From the NCBI GenBank assembly GCA_947623795.1, contig CANQHS010000028.1, positions 1 through 10,140 on the forward strand: a stretch of 10,140 nucleotides of DNA, in the 5' to 3' direction. The translations under genes and the position numbers were made by a program. The notes beneath the pieces were generated by a model. That model was given only the letters and a program-made list of their open reading frames with translations. It had not been told where the DNA came from and ran no database searches. This stretch comes from an uncultured Clostridia bacterium (lineage in GTDB: Bacteria; Bacillota; Clostridia; Christensenellales; UBA1242). Position 1 is the stretch's first letter; every line of letters starts with the position of its first letter. Below, in pieces: positions 1 to 8,113 of this stretch.

Positions 1-1790
1 CAACAAATAGAGTGGGCGATGATGTTCTTGAGGGCTTTAAAAAGAAAAAGCACGAAATTCCGCTTTATAGCCTAAACAAAGTCAAGGATTTTGTCGACCT
101 AAACAAATGGATGCACGATATGGAAAAGGAAACGGGCAAGGCAGAAACTTTTTCGCTTGAATACAAATATGATGGGCTAAAAGTTGTCATCGAATATAAT
201 AATGGCCAATATGTTTCGGCAACAACGCGTGGCAATGGAACGATTGGCGAGGATGTTACCGCACAAGTCAAAACAATCAAAAGTGTGCCACTAACAATTC
301 CTTTTAATGGCAGACTTATTGTGCAGGGCGAGTGTATGATGACAAACAAATCTTTTGTCGAATACAACAAAACTGCCGAAATTCCGCTAAAAAATCCGCG
401 CAATGGCGTTGCTGGAGCTGTTAGGAATTTAGATCCGAAAGAAACCGAAAAACGTAAATTGGATTTCTTCTGCTATGATGTTCTGCTTGTCGAAAACAAA
501 CAGATTGCAACGCAAAGCGAAATGCACGAATTTATTTTAAACGAAGGCTTCAAAACAGGCGACTTTTTCAAACTTGTACACTCAATAGGAGAAGCTAAAT
601 CCGAAATTGAACATATTGACAAAATTAAAAATAAACTCGATGTTATGATTGATGGCATGGTTATAAAGATAAACAACTGCACCGCCCGTGACGATATAGG
701 CTTTACAAACAAATTTCCTAAATGGGCAATGGCATACAAATTTAAGCCGGTCGAACTTAGCACAACTCTAAAAGATGTCATATGGCAGGTTGGAAGAACG
801 GGCAAAATAACTCCAATCGCAATTTTAGACCCAATTGAATTGAGTGGCGCAACAGTTAGTAGGGCAACTCTTAATAATACACAAGATATAGAGAGAAAAC
901 AAGTTAAAATCAATAGCCGTGTTTTCGTTAGGCGCAGTAACGAAGTTATTCCGGAAGTTATGGGAATTGCCGAGCATTGCGAACACGAAAGGGAAATAAT
1001 TCCTCCAACAAATTGCCCAAGTTGTGGAAGCACATTGCAAACAATTGGTGCGAATTTGTTTTGTGTCAACCACAAAGGTTGCTTCGAGCAGATTGTGGAT
1101 AGACTAACGCATTTTGTTTCGCGCGATGCCTTCAACATCGAGGGATTAAGCGAAAAGACATTGATTCAATTATTCAAAACTTTCCACATTGCATATCCAT
1201 ATGAATTGTTCAGTTTAGATGCGGAAAAACTATCGAAACTTGATGGCTTTAAAGATAAAAAAATCGCAAATATTCTATCTAGTATCGAAAAAAGCAAAAA
1301 TATTGAGTGGGCAAACTTTATCTTTGCTCTTGGCATATTGAACATAGGCAAAAAGACAGCTTTTGTTTTAAGCAAAATTTTCCGCTCTCTCGATGAACTT
1401 AAAAATGCGGACTTTATCTCCCTTACAAACATTGACGATGTGGGCGAAATAGTTGCAAATAGCATAATTGAATATTTTAAGGATGAAGAAAATTTAAATA
1501 ATATTCAAAAATTGTTTGATTTCGGTGTGAAAATTATTGAGCCTGAGCAAACGGGCAGTAATGCTAATTTTAGCAACAAAACAATTGTCCTAACTGGCAG
1601 TTTAACAAACTACACCCGCCCAGAATTAACCAAGATATTGCAGAATTTGGGTGCAAATGTGACATCGAGCGTCAGCAAAAACACAGATATGGTGATTGTT
1701 GGCGAGGATGCAGGCAGCAAACTAGACAAAGCGAAAGCACTAAATATAAGACTAGTGTTCGAAAATGAACTTATTAAATTGCTAAAATAA
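1..1790 (+). CDS. ligA: NAD-dependent DNA ligase LigA, 5'-truncated by window edge
   Basis: LigA seals nicks in duplex DNA during replication and repair, using NAD+ as adenylate donor. The first complete codon in frame is at 3, and residues T-N-R precede V-G-D-D, matching the conserved PTxRVG segment of LigA. The GTG at 12 is therefore an internal valine, and domain Ia (about 70 residues) lies upstream of the window. Numbering from the codon at 12: adenylation motif KYDG at 52-55 with catalytic K52, TRGNGTIGEDVT at 72-83, NPRNGVAGAVRNLDP at 128-142, DGMVIKI at 214-220 and KWAMAYKFKP at 237-246. The OB fold follows, then a Cys4 zinc finger (C335, C338, C351, C357), a helix-hairpin-helix region (about 375-490) and a C-terminal BRCT domain (about 519-592). 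Every catalytic motif expected in the visible part is intact. The gene ends at its own terminator, so it is not co-transcribed with smc. Family assignment is near certain. Confidence 0.97.
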   Translation, partial: TNRVGDDVLEGFKKKKHEIPLYSLNKVKDFVDLNKWMHDMEKETGKAETFSLEYKYDGLKVVIEYNNGQYVSATTRGNGTIGEDVTAQVKTIKSVPLTIPFNGRLIVQGECMMTNKSFVEYNKTAEIPLKNPRNGVAGAVRNLDPKETEKRKLDFFCYDVLLVENKQIATQSEMHEFILNEGFKTGDFFKLVHSIGEAKSEIEHIDKIKNKLDVMIDGMVIKINNCTARDDIGFTNKFPKWAMAYKFKPVELSTTLKDVIWQVGRTGKITPIAILDPIELSGATVSRATLNNTQDIERKQVKINSRVFVRRSNEVIPEVMGIAEHCEHEREIIPPTNCPSCGSTLQTIGANLFCVNHKGCFEQIVDRLTHFVSRDAFNIEGLSEKTLIQLFKTFHIAYPYELFSLDAEKLSKLDGFKDKKIANILSSIEKSKNIEWANFIFALGILNIGKKTAFVLSKIFRSLDELKNADFISLTNIDDVGEIVANSIIEYFKDEENLNNIQKLFDFGVKIIEPEQTGSNANFSNKTIVLTGSLTNYTRPELTKILQNLGANVTSSVSKNTDMVIVGEDAGSKLDKAKALNIRLVFENELIKLLK

Positions 1791-1809
1791 CCGCTTATGG
1801 CGGTTTTTT
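1789..1809 (+). terminator. Intrinsic terminator after ligA
   Basis: A perfect 6-bp stem AACCGC (1789-1794) / GCGGTT (1800-1805) closes a 5-nt loop TTATG, and a run of six T (1804-1809) overlaps the right arm. The first two stem bases are the last two bases of the ligA TAA stop codon. The stem is short but GC-centred, and it separates ligA from the smc promoter. Confidence 0.8.
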
Positions 1810-1853
1810 ATATTTAAATTAATTTAAAAAATTTGATTTCGGAGTAAAAATCT

Positions 1854-1882
1854 TTGGTTTTTTAGCCGATATTTGCTATAAT
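1854..1882 (+). promoter_or_regulatory. Sigma-A type promoter of the smc operon
   Basis: The -35 is TTGGTT (1854-1859), followed by a 17-bp spacer and a consensus -10 TATAAT (1877-1882) preceded by TGC, an extended -10 (TGn). The predicted start near 1889 leaves a leader of about 23 nt. That leader contains the AGGGGA ribosome binding site (1902-1907), 4 nt before the smc ATG. It lies just after the ligA terminator and is the only clear promoter seen upstream of smc-ftsY-ylxM-ffh. Confidence 0.82.
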
Positions 1883-1911
1883 AATTTAGTTTTATTTTAC
1901 TAGGGGACAAA

Positions 1912-4900
1912 ATGATCACTTTTAAAGAAATTGAAATGTCAGGTTTTAAATCGTTTGCTGACACAACACATATTAACTTCGATGGTGGCATAACTGCCAT
2001 TGTTGGTCCAAACGGGTGCGGAAAGTCTAATGTGAGCGATGCAATCCGTTGGGTGTTGGGTGAGCAATCCAGCAAGGCCTTGCGTGGCGATAGTATGCAA
2101 GACTTTATTTTTGCGGGAACAGAAAAGCGAAAGAAGTTGAGTTATTGTGAGGTGTCTCTCGTTTTTGATAATACAAACAAATGGTTCAATGTTGAATACG
2201 ATGAAGTTGTTTTAACCCGAAAATTATATCGTAGTGGCGAAAGCGAATATTATATAAACAGAAAACTATGTAGATTGAAAGATATCAGAAATATTCTATA
2301 TGATAGCGGCATAGGCAAGGACGGATATTCAATCATCGGTCAAGGCCGTGTTGAAGAGATAATACAATCAAAGCCGGAAGATAGAAGGGCAATTTTTGAA
2401 GAAGCTGCCGGCATCGCAAAATATAAGGCAAGTAAAAAGGAAACTGAGCGTAGACTAGAAAATGTTCGAGACAACTTGAGCCGTGCCAATGACATTTTAA
2501 CCGAAGTTGAACGCCGCCTTGGCCCTTTAAAAAAGCAAAGTGAGGACGCAAAAAAATATCTTGAATTGCGAGATAATTTAAAACAGTTGGAAATTGACGC
2601 GTATATTTATCAATATGACCACGCCGCGCAAACAAAAGAAGAGATAAATTCAAAGTTGGTAGGCTTAAGAGATAATCTCAATGTCCTTACAAATTCTATG
2701 GAAACCGAGCAGGCCAAATATGATAAATCCTTAAACGAAATCAATCAACTAGACAAGCGCGCAAACGAACTCCACGAGCAAGTTTTAACCTACACAGTCG
2801 CACTTGAAAAGAAGCAAGGCGACACACGACTACTAAACGAACAAACTAGATATTTAAAGGAGCAGTTAGATAGATTAAATGGCGAGTTGGATGGCTATAA
2901 TTTGGATCTGAATCAACGCCAGGCACTTATAAATTCGGCTTTGAGCTTGCGTGAAGAAGAGAAAGATAAACTCAACAAACTTCGCAAAGAAAATGAAAGT
3001 TTAAGCGAAAAATATTTTGAACTTATCGATAAAATAACTAAATCTGAAGGCGAAAAAGAAGAAAATCAGCGTGCAATTATAGATAATCTTGAAAAGTTGA
3101 CAGATATAAAAGCAAATCTTTCCGCCTATATTGCAAAAAGAGATGCGATGCGTGAAAATATAAGCCAAGATAGCGAAAAATTGAAGGCAACAAATCTAGT
3201 CAAATCAAAATTGCAAACTGAATTCGACCAATTGAATAATATTATTGCTACATTAAACGCAACAAGGCAAACAAAGCAAGAAAATTTAAATAAAATAAAC
3301 GCAAAAATCGAAACAGTAAATGACAACCTAAACGAAGTTGGAGACAGGATTTTCAGTTTGAAATCATCAATTGATAGCGACACAAATCGCAAAAATATTT
3401 TGTCAAATCTTCAAGCGGATTTCGAGGGCTATCAATATGCGGTTAAACGACTTCTTCAAGAAAGCAAAAACAATCCAACTTTAAATAGTGCAATAAAAGG
3501 CGTGGTTGGAAACATTATTTCGGTCGATGAAAAGTTTTCGCTAGCAATCGAAATCGCACTTGGCGGAAGCATTCAAAACATAGTAACTAAAGACGAAAAT
3601 GATGCAAAAACCCTAATTAATTACCTAAAACAAACCCGTCTTGGCAGGGCAACTTTCTTGCCAATAACAACAGTTAAGCCAAGAAGTTTGTCCGCATATG
3701 AAAAGCAGAGCTTGAAATCTGCTGGTTGTTTTGGTGTGGCAAATGAACTTGTTAGGGCAGAAGCCGTCTACAAACCTGTTGTCGAAAGTTTACTTGGCTC
3801 AACTGTTATTGTAGATAATTTGGATAACGCCACGGCTCTAGCAAAACGCACTGGATTTTCATATCGCATTGTGACCCTTGAGGGCGATGTTTTGTCTCCA
3901 CAAGGCAGCATGTCGGGCGGCAGCAAGAAAAACACAACAGATAGTTCGCTTTTAAATAAGGAAGCGGAGATAAAGAATTTGGCAAAACAAATTGAAGATA
4001 AATCAATTGAATTAAAAGCTTTATCTGGTCAACAATCATCTTTGATAGACGCTTTAAACAAACTAAAAGTTCTTTTAACAAGAGAAAATGATGAGCTAGC
4101 AAATGTCAATAGCGAATTTTTCACTAAAAATTCTAGACTTGAAAATTTAAAAGAGAATTTAGCAAAAATTGATGAAGACATTTTCTCTTTAAATAGTCAA
4201 ATCACGGTCGCAAATAATATAGTAAAAGACCTTGATGAAAAAATTAATTCAATCGATAGTGTTGAACTTAACTATAATGCCAGCCAACAAAAGGCAAGCG
4301 AATATAGCAAAAATAACACCACACTATATGATGAATTAAAGCAAAAACGCGATGAATATCAAGACAGCATGACAACTTCAAAAGTCCAAATTGCCGCAAC
4401 GGAAGAAAAAATCAACTCTCTAAATAAGGACATTGAAACTCAAACCTCAGAGATTGAAAACATTAAGAGGAACATCGAGATTGTAACAAAAAATCTTTTG
4501 AGTCAGCAAGCTGTTTATGACGAGGCAATGAGTTTAAATAAAGCAAAAAGCGAAGATAAAGAAGTTGAAGAATTAAAAGAAAAATTAAACGACCTCAACA
4601 CAAAAATCTCGCAATTTGACGACTTCAAGCAGACCTTGATGAGAGAACTTAAAGACCTTGACGATAAGAAAAATCAACTCAATAACGAAATTGGTCGCAT
4701 AAACAACAAAATCTATCAACAAGAAAGCAATCTTCAAAAAGTTGACATCGATATTGAAAATATGCAAGAACGCATATTTGAAGAATATGAAATGACATAT
4801 AACGATTGCTTGCCATATAAGAGTCAAACGGAAAATTTTGATATCAAAGAAACATTAATAAAAATCAACAAGATAAAAAGTCAAATGAATTCGCTCGGCC

Positions 4901-5538
4901 CTGTCAATATTCACGCTTTGGAAGAATATAAGACTGAGGGCGGGAGATATGAAGAACTTAATGGCCAAATAACCGACCTAAAACAAGCGGAAGAAGATGC
5001 TGTTAAAATCATTGCCGACCTATCAAAAGAAATGCTAGATAAATTCAACACTGAATTTGTTAAAATTCAAGCTAACTTCACAAAGGTGTTTAAAGAATTA
5101 TTCGGCGGTGGCAATGCGAGGCTTGAACTTTTGCCAAGCGAAGATCCACTCACTGCAGGTGTTGAAATCATAGCGCAGCCACCGGGGAAAGTTTTGCAAC
5201 AAATAACCTTGCTAAGCGGTGGAGAAAAGACAATGACCGCAATCGCAATTTTGTTTGCAATATTAAAATTGAAACCGATGCCTTTCTGCTTTTTGGACGA
5301 AATCGAAGCGGCGCTGGACGATGCCAATATCGACCGATATGCTCGTTATCTCAAACGATTTAGCGATGAAACTCAATTCATTGTCATCACACATAGAAAG
5401 CCAACTATGGAACTTGCAGATAGCCTTTATGGTGTAACGATGGAAGAAAAAGGCGTCAGCAAAATCGTCTCAGTCAAGCTTGCCGATGCTGTCAAGGTTG
5501 CCGAAACCGAAGAAAAGAACAATCAAGAAACTGCGTAG
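1912..5538 (+). CDS. smc: Chromosome segregation ATPase SMC
   Basis: SMC is the core of the bacterial condensin (with ScpA and ScpB) that compacts the nucleoid and aligns chromosome arms. At 1208 residues it is full length for the family (about 1150-1200). The N-terminal head has Walker A GPNGCGKS at 32-39, VLGEQSSKALRG around 48-59 and YSIIGQGRVEEII from 139. Long coiled coil runs from about 170 to 505. The hinge spans roughly 523-640, starting near IKGVVGN, followed by the conserved GSMSGG segment near 666-671. Coiled coil returns to about 985. The C-terminal head follows, with SLGPVNIHALEEY near 994-1006, signature LSGGEK at 1101-1106, Walker B FLDE with D1129 and catalytic E1130, and the D-loop ALDDAN. 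No motif is missing. The ATG start is fixed by AGGGGA 4 nt upstream and by homology at residue 1. In many Firmicutes rnc precedes smc; here ligA does. The gene is 34 bp upstream of ftsY and heads the operon. Confidence 0.98.
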   Translation: MITFKEIEMSGFKSFADTTHINFDGGITAIVGPNGCGKSNVSDAIRWVLGEQSSKALRGDSMQDFIFAGTEKRKKLSYCEVSLVFDNTNKWFNVEYDEVVLTRKLYRSGESEYYINRKLCRLKDIRNILYDSGIGKDGYSIIGQGRVEEIIQSKPEDRRAIFEEAAGIAKYKASKKETERRLENVRDNLSRANDILTEVERRLGPLKKQSEDAKKYLELRDNLKQLEIDAYIYQYDHAAQTKEEINSKLVGLRDNLNVLTNSMETEQAKYDKSLNEINQLDKRANELHEQVLTYTVALEKKQGDTRLLNEQTRYLKEQLDRLNGELDGYNLDLNQRQALINSALSLREEEKDKLNKLRKENESLSEKYFELIDKITKSEGEKEENQRAIIDNLEKLTDIKANLSAYIAKRDAMRENISQDSEKLKATNLVKSKLQTEFDQLNNIIATLNATRQTKQENLNKINAKIETVNDNLNEVGDRIFSLKSSIDSDTNRKNILSNLQADFEGYQYAVKRLLQESKNNPTLNSAIKGVVGNIISVDEKFSLAIEIALGGSIQNIVTKDENDAKTLINYLKQTRLGRATFLPITTVKPRSLSAYEKQSLKSAGCFGVANELVRAEAVYKPVVESLLGSTVIVDNLDNATALAKRTGFSYRIVTLEGDVLSPQGSMSGGSKKNTTDSSLLNKEAEIKNLAKQIEDKSIELKALSGQQSSLIDALNKLKVLLTRENDELANVNSEFFTKNSRLENLKENLAKIDEDIFSLNSQITVANNIVKDLDEKINSIDSVELNYNASQQKASEYSKNNTTLYDELKQKRDEYQDSMTTSKVQIAATEEKINSLNKDIETQTSEIENIKRNIEIVTKNLLSQQAVYDEAMSLNKAKSEDKEVEELKEKLNDLNTKISQFDDFKQTLMRELKDLDDKKNQLNNEIGRINNKIYQQESNLQKVDIDIENMQERIFEEYEMTYNDCLPYKSQTENFDIKETLIKINKIKSQMNSLGPVNIHALEEYKTEGGRYEELNGQITDLKQAEEDAVKIIADLSKEMLDKFNTEFVKIQANFTKVFKELFGGGNARLELLPSEDPLTAGVEIIAQPPGKVLQQITLLSGGEKTMTAIAILFAILKLKPMPFCFLDEIEAALDDANIDRYARYLKRFSDETQFIVITHRKPTMELADSLYGVTMEEKGVSKIVSVKLADAVKVAETEEKNNQETA

Positions 5539-5572
5539 TTTATATTCATAACACACAATATATAGGAGCAAT

Positions 5573-6436
5573 ATGGGAATTTTTAAAAAGTTTTTTGAAA
5601 AGCTAAAATATGCATTTAAGCGTACTGAACTCAATGATGATTTTTATGACGAACTTGAGGCGTTGCTTGTTTCCAGCGACATGGGCGTTGAAACCGCCAT
5701 GGACATTATGGACGAACTAAGGGACACTTGCAAATCGAAATTGATAAAAGATATTGAGCGTGCACAAATTGAGTTGAAACAAATTTTGATTGACAAATTA
5801 AATGCAAATCAAGTTCAATTTGAATATCCACTAATTATAACCGTGGTGGGTGTCAATGGTGTGGGCAAAACCACAAGCATTGCCAAAATGACAAAATTCT
5901 TTTTAAAAAACAAAAAGTCAGTTTTGCTTGCGGCGGGGGACACTTTCCGTGCGGCGGCCACTGAGCAACTTAACGATTGGGCTGAAAAATTAAAAGTTAA
6001 AATAATAAAACAAGGCGAGGGAGCGGATAGTGCGTCCATAGTTTTTGATGCCATAACTAGCATGAAGGCAAAAAACACGGACGTTCTTATTGTTGACACA
6101 GCAGGTAGGTTGCACACAAAAACCAACCTTATGAAGGAACTTGAAAAAATAAATAATATTGCAAAACGAGAATATCCTCAAGCCCACTTCTTAAATTTGA
6201 TAGTGCTTGATGCTTCAATTGGTCAAAATTCCATCGCTCAAGTGAAGGCATTTAAAGATAGTGTTGATATTGATGGCATAATTTTGACCAAACTTGACGG
6301 AACAAGTAAGGGCGGGGTTGTTTATCCAATAATAAACGAACTCAATGTGCCTATCATTTTCACAGGCTTTGGTGAAGGTGTGGACGACTTATCTATATTT
6401 GACGCGGGCAGTTTTGTTGACAAGATTTTAATGTAA
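5573..6436 (+). CDS. ftsY: Signal recognition particle receptor FtsY
   Basis: FtsY is the membrane-associated SRP GTPase. It pairs with Ffh to hand ribosome-nascent chain complexes to the Sec translocon. The 287-residue protein has only the NG core: an N domain (about 1-80), then the G domain with G1 GVNGVGKTT (93-101), DTFRAAATEQL (123-133), G3 DTAGR (175-179), G4 TKLDG (239-243) and the closing TGFGEG (264-269). The acidic A domain of proteobacterial FtsY is absent, as in many Gram-positives. Membrane contact probably relies on the basic, aromatic N-terminus MGIFKKFFEKLKYAFKR. The DASIGQNS segment replaces the common DATTGQNA. AGGAG at 5564-5568 is 4 nt before the ATG. It sits 34 bp after smc with no promoter or terminator seen between them, and only 2 nt before ylxM. 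Confidence 0.98.
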   Translation: MGIFKKFFEKLKYAFKRTELNDDFYDELEALLVSSDMGVETAMDIMDELRDTCKSKLIKDIERAQIELKQILIDKLNANQVQFEYPLIITVVGVNGVGKTTSIAKMTKFFLKNKKSVLLAAGDTFRAAATEQLNDWAEKLKVKIIKQGEGADSASIVFDAITSMKAKNTDVLIVDTAGRLHTKTNLMKELEKINNIAKREYPQAHFLNLIVLDASIGQNSIAQVKAFKDSVDIDGIILTKLDGTSKGGVVYPIINELNVPIIFTGFGEGVDDLSIFDAGSFVDKILM

Positions 6437-6438
6437 TT

Positions 6439-6756
6439 ATGAACATAGAAGATAGAATAAAAATTGCAATTTTAACAAAATATTATGGCAAATTGTTAAC
6501 AGAAAAGCAACTTAAAGTGCTTTATATGTATGTTGACAATAATCTTTCGCTTGCCGAAGTGAGCAGCGAACTAAAAATAACTCGCCAAGCCGTCAAGGAT
6601 GCACTTGATAGTGCGGTGTCAACTCTTGAAAAAACCGAAAAAGACTTGCAATTTATAGAAAGAGATGATAAAATAAAGAAGTTGCTAGACGAAAAATCGC
6701 TATCACAAATAGATATGCAAACGAGGCTAGAAATTTTATCTATATTGGAGGACTAA
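6439..6756 (+). CDS. ylxM: YlxM-family (UPF0122) helix-turn-helix protein linked to SRP
   Basis: This 105-residue protein belongs to the YlxM/UPF0122 family, encoded next to ffh in Firmicutes and streptococci. In streptococci it has been described as an accessory that binds SRP components and modulates the GTPases. Residues about 20-62 form a sigma-70 region-4-like helix-turn-helix: LTEKQLKVLYMYVDNNLSLAE, then VSSELKITRQAVKDAL. The C-terminal third is charged and helical. It starts 2 nt after the ftsY stop, and no good Shine-Dalgarno is visible before its ATG, so translation is probably coupled to ftsY. Its stop overlaps the ffh start (TAATG). Position and length fit the family well; the exact molecular role in this organism is inferred. 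Confidence 0.92.
   Translation: MNIEDRIKIAILTKYYGKLLTEKQLKVLYMYVDNNLSLAEVSSELKITRQAVKDALDSAVSTLEKTEKDLQFIERDDKIKKLLDEKSLSQIDMQTRLEILSILED
6747..6751 (+). promoter_or_regulatory. Ribosome binding site for ffh inside ylxM
   Basis: GGAGG lies 4 nt before the ffh ATG at 6756, within the last codons of ylxM. It fixes the ffh start. Together with the TAATG overlap it means ffh is translated both by its own initiation and probably by coupling to ylxM. Confidence 0.85.
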
Positions 6757-8102
6757 TGGCATTTTTTTCTAATTTAAGCGAAAGATTAAATCACATTTTT
6801 AGCAAAATGACAAAGCATGGCAAACTAACTTCCCTTGAAATTAAAGAGGCAATGCGTGAAATTCGTGTGGCTCTCTTGGAAGCAGATGTAAACTATGTTG
6901 TGGCTAAAGATTTTATAAATAGAGTTAGTGAACTTGCGGTTGGTGAAGAAATTCTAAAAAGTTTAACTCCAACTCAGCAGGTTATAAAAATTGTTCGTGA
7001 CGAACTAACCAAACTAATGGGCGGCGAAAACCAAAAATTGGAAGTTAGCCCAAAACCACCAACAATAATAATGATGTGTGGTCTACAGGGTAGTGGTAAA
7101 ACAACATTTTGCGGAAAACTCGCCTTAAAACTAAAAAAAGAAGGCAAAAAACCGCTCCTTGTAGCTTGCGACATCTATCGCCCAGCGGCAATAGACCAAC
7201 TTAAAGTGCTTGGAAAATCAATTCAAATTGATGTTTTTGAGCGCGGGACAAACAATCCCGTTAAAACCGTTAAAGAAGCGGTCGATTATGCCAACAAATT
7301 TCAACTGGACACAGTAATTATAGACACAGCGGGCAGATTGCAAATTGACGAAAAATTGATGGACGAATTAAAAGACATCAAAAAAGCCATCAATCCAACC
7401 GAAATCTTGCTTGTTATAGATGCGATGATCGGTCAAGAAGCAGTGGCAGTTTCCAAAGCGTTTAATGACGCTCTTGATGTCACGGGCGTTGTGCTAACCA
7501 AAACAGATGGTGACACACGTGGCGGTGCTGCGCTTTCAATTCGTTCAGTCATTGGCAAACCAATTAAATTCGTGGGTGTGGGCGAGAAGTTGACCGACCT
7601 TGAGCCTTTTTATCCGGACCGTATGGCTTCAAGAATTTTGGGCATGGGAGATGTCCTATCTCTTATCGATAAGGCCCAAGAAGCGGTTGATGAGAAAACA
7701 GCCAAAGAAATGGAGCGAAAATTTAGGGAAAACAGCTTTGACCTAAACGACTATATCGAACAAGTCAATTCCCTCAAAAAAATGGGCGGACTAAAATCTG
7801 TATTGTCCATGATGCCGGGCATTGGCGGGAAAATGAAACAACTTGAAAATATGATAGACGATAAAATGCTCGAAAAAAATAAGGCAATAATCCAATCTAT
7901 GACTGCCAAAGAGCGCCAAAATCCAGAAATAATCAACGGAAGCCGTCGTCAACGCATAGCAAAGGGTGCAGGTGTGCAAGTTAGCGATGTAAATAATCTA
8001 TTAAAACAATATAGCCAAAGCAAAGAGATGATGAAAATGATGAAAAATCCAAAGGCCTATGGCGGAAAGATGGCAATGATAAAAAAATTAATGGGGCAAT
8101 AG
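6756..8102 (+). CDS. ffh: Signal recognition particle GTPase Ffh (SRP54)
   Basis: Ffh binds the 4.5S/scRNA and hydrophobic signal sequences emerging from the ribosome, then docks with FtsY in a mutual GTPase reaction. The 448 residues match the family length. The N domain (1-about 95) includes REIRVALLEADVNY. The G domain has GLQGSGKTT (109-117), DIYRPAAIDQL (139-149), DTAGR (190-194), TKTDGDTRGG (248-257) and GVGEK (274-278). The M domain (about 300-448) carries the methionine-rich signal-binding groove (MMPGIGGKM at 352-360) and the RNA-binding helix-turn-helix GSRRQRIAKGAGV (395-407). It ends in a Met/Lys-rich tail. All motifs are intact. It is the last gene of the smc operon, its stop sits inside the terminator hairpin, and its receptor gene ftsY is two genes upstream. 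The SRP RNA gene is not in the window. Confidence 0.98.
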   Translation: MAFFSNLSERLNHIFSKMTKHGKLTSLEIKEAMREIRVALLEADVNYVVAKDFINRVSELAVGEEILKSLTPTQQVIKIVRDELTKLMGGENQKLEVSPKPPTIIMMCGLQGSGKTTFCGKLALKLKKEGKKPLLVACDIYRPAAIDQLKVLGKSIQIDVFERGTNNPVKTVKEAVDYANKFQLDTVIIDTAGRLQIDEKLMDELKDIKKAINPTEILLVIDAMIGQEAVAVSKAFNDALDVTGVVLTKTDGDTRGGAALSIRSVIGKPIKFVGVGEKLTDLEPFYPDRMASRILGMGDVLSLIDKAQEAVDEKTAKEMERKFRENSFDLNDYIEQVNSLKKMGGLKSVLSMMPGIGGKMKQLENMIDDKMLEKNKAIIQSMTAKERQNPEIINGSRRQRIAKGAGVQVSDVNNLLKQYSQSKEMMKMMKNPKAYGGKMAMIKKLMGQ

Positions 8103-8113
8103 CCCCATTCTTA
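8081..8113. terminator. Bidirectional intrinsic terminator between ffh and the convergent gene
   Basis: An 8-bp perfect stem AATGGGGC (8090-8097) / GCCCCATT (8102-8109) closes an AATA loop. Read on the plus strand it is followed by TCTTATAG, a modest U-rich tract, and terminates ffh. Read on the minus strand it is followed by AA then seven T (complement of 8087-8081), a stronger tract, and terminates the gene at 8111-8638. The hairpin covers the last ffh codons and its TAG stop (8100-8102). Confidence 0.85.

Noticed and set aside
473..1138. 221-codon minus-strand reading frame inside ligA
   Set aside because: It is antisense to the adenylation and OB domains of a well conserved gene, has no ribosome binding site or recognisable protein motif, and its Ser/Leu/Ile-rich composition is typical of a shadow frame.
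12..1790. LigA starting at the GTG at position 12
   Set aside because: The frame is open to the window edge and the preceding T-N-R with V-G-D matches the conserved LigA segment; starting at 12 would remove domain Ia.
1824..2075. 83-codon minus-strand frame across the smc promoter and start
   Set aside because: It is antisense to the Walker A region of smc and lies over the smc promoter; no initiation signals support it.
3806..4102. 98-codon minus-strand frame inside smc (also similar frames at 2333-2653, 3126-3392, 4585-4827 and 5067-5327)
   Set aside because: All are complements of intact smc coding sequence with no motif, ribosome binding site or spacing that suggests genes.
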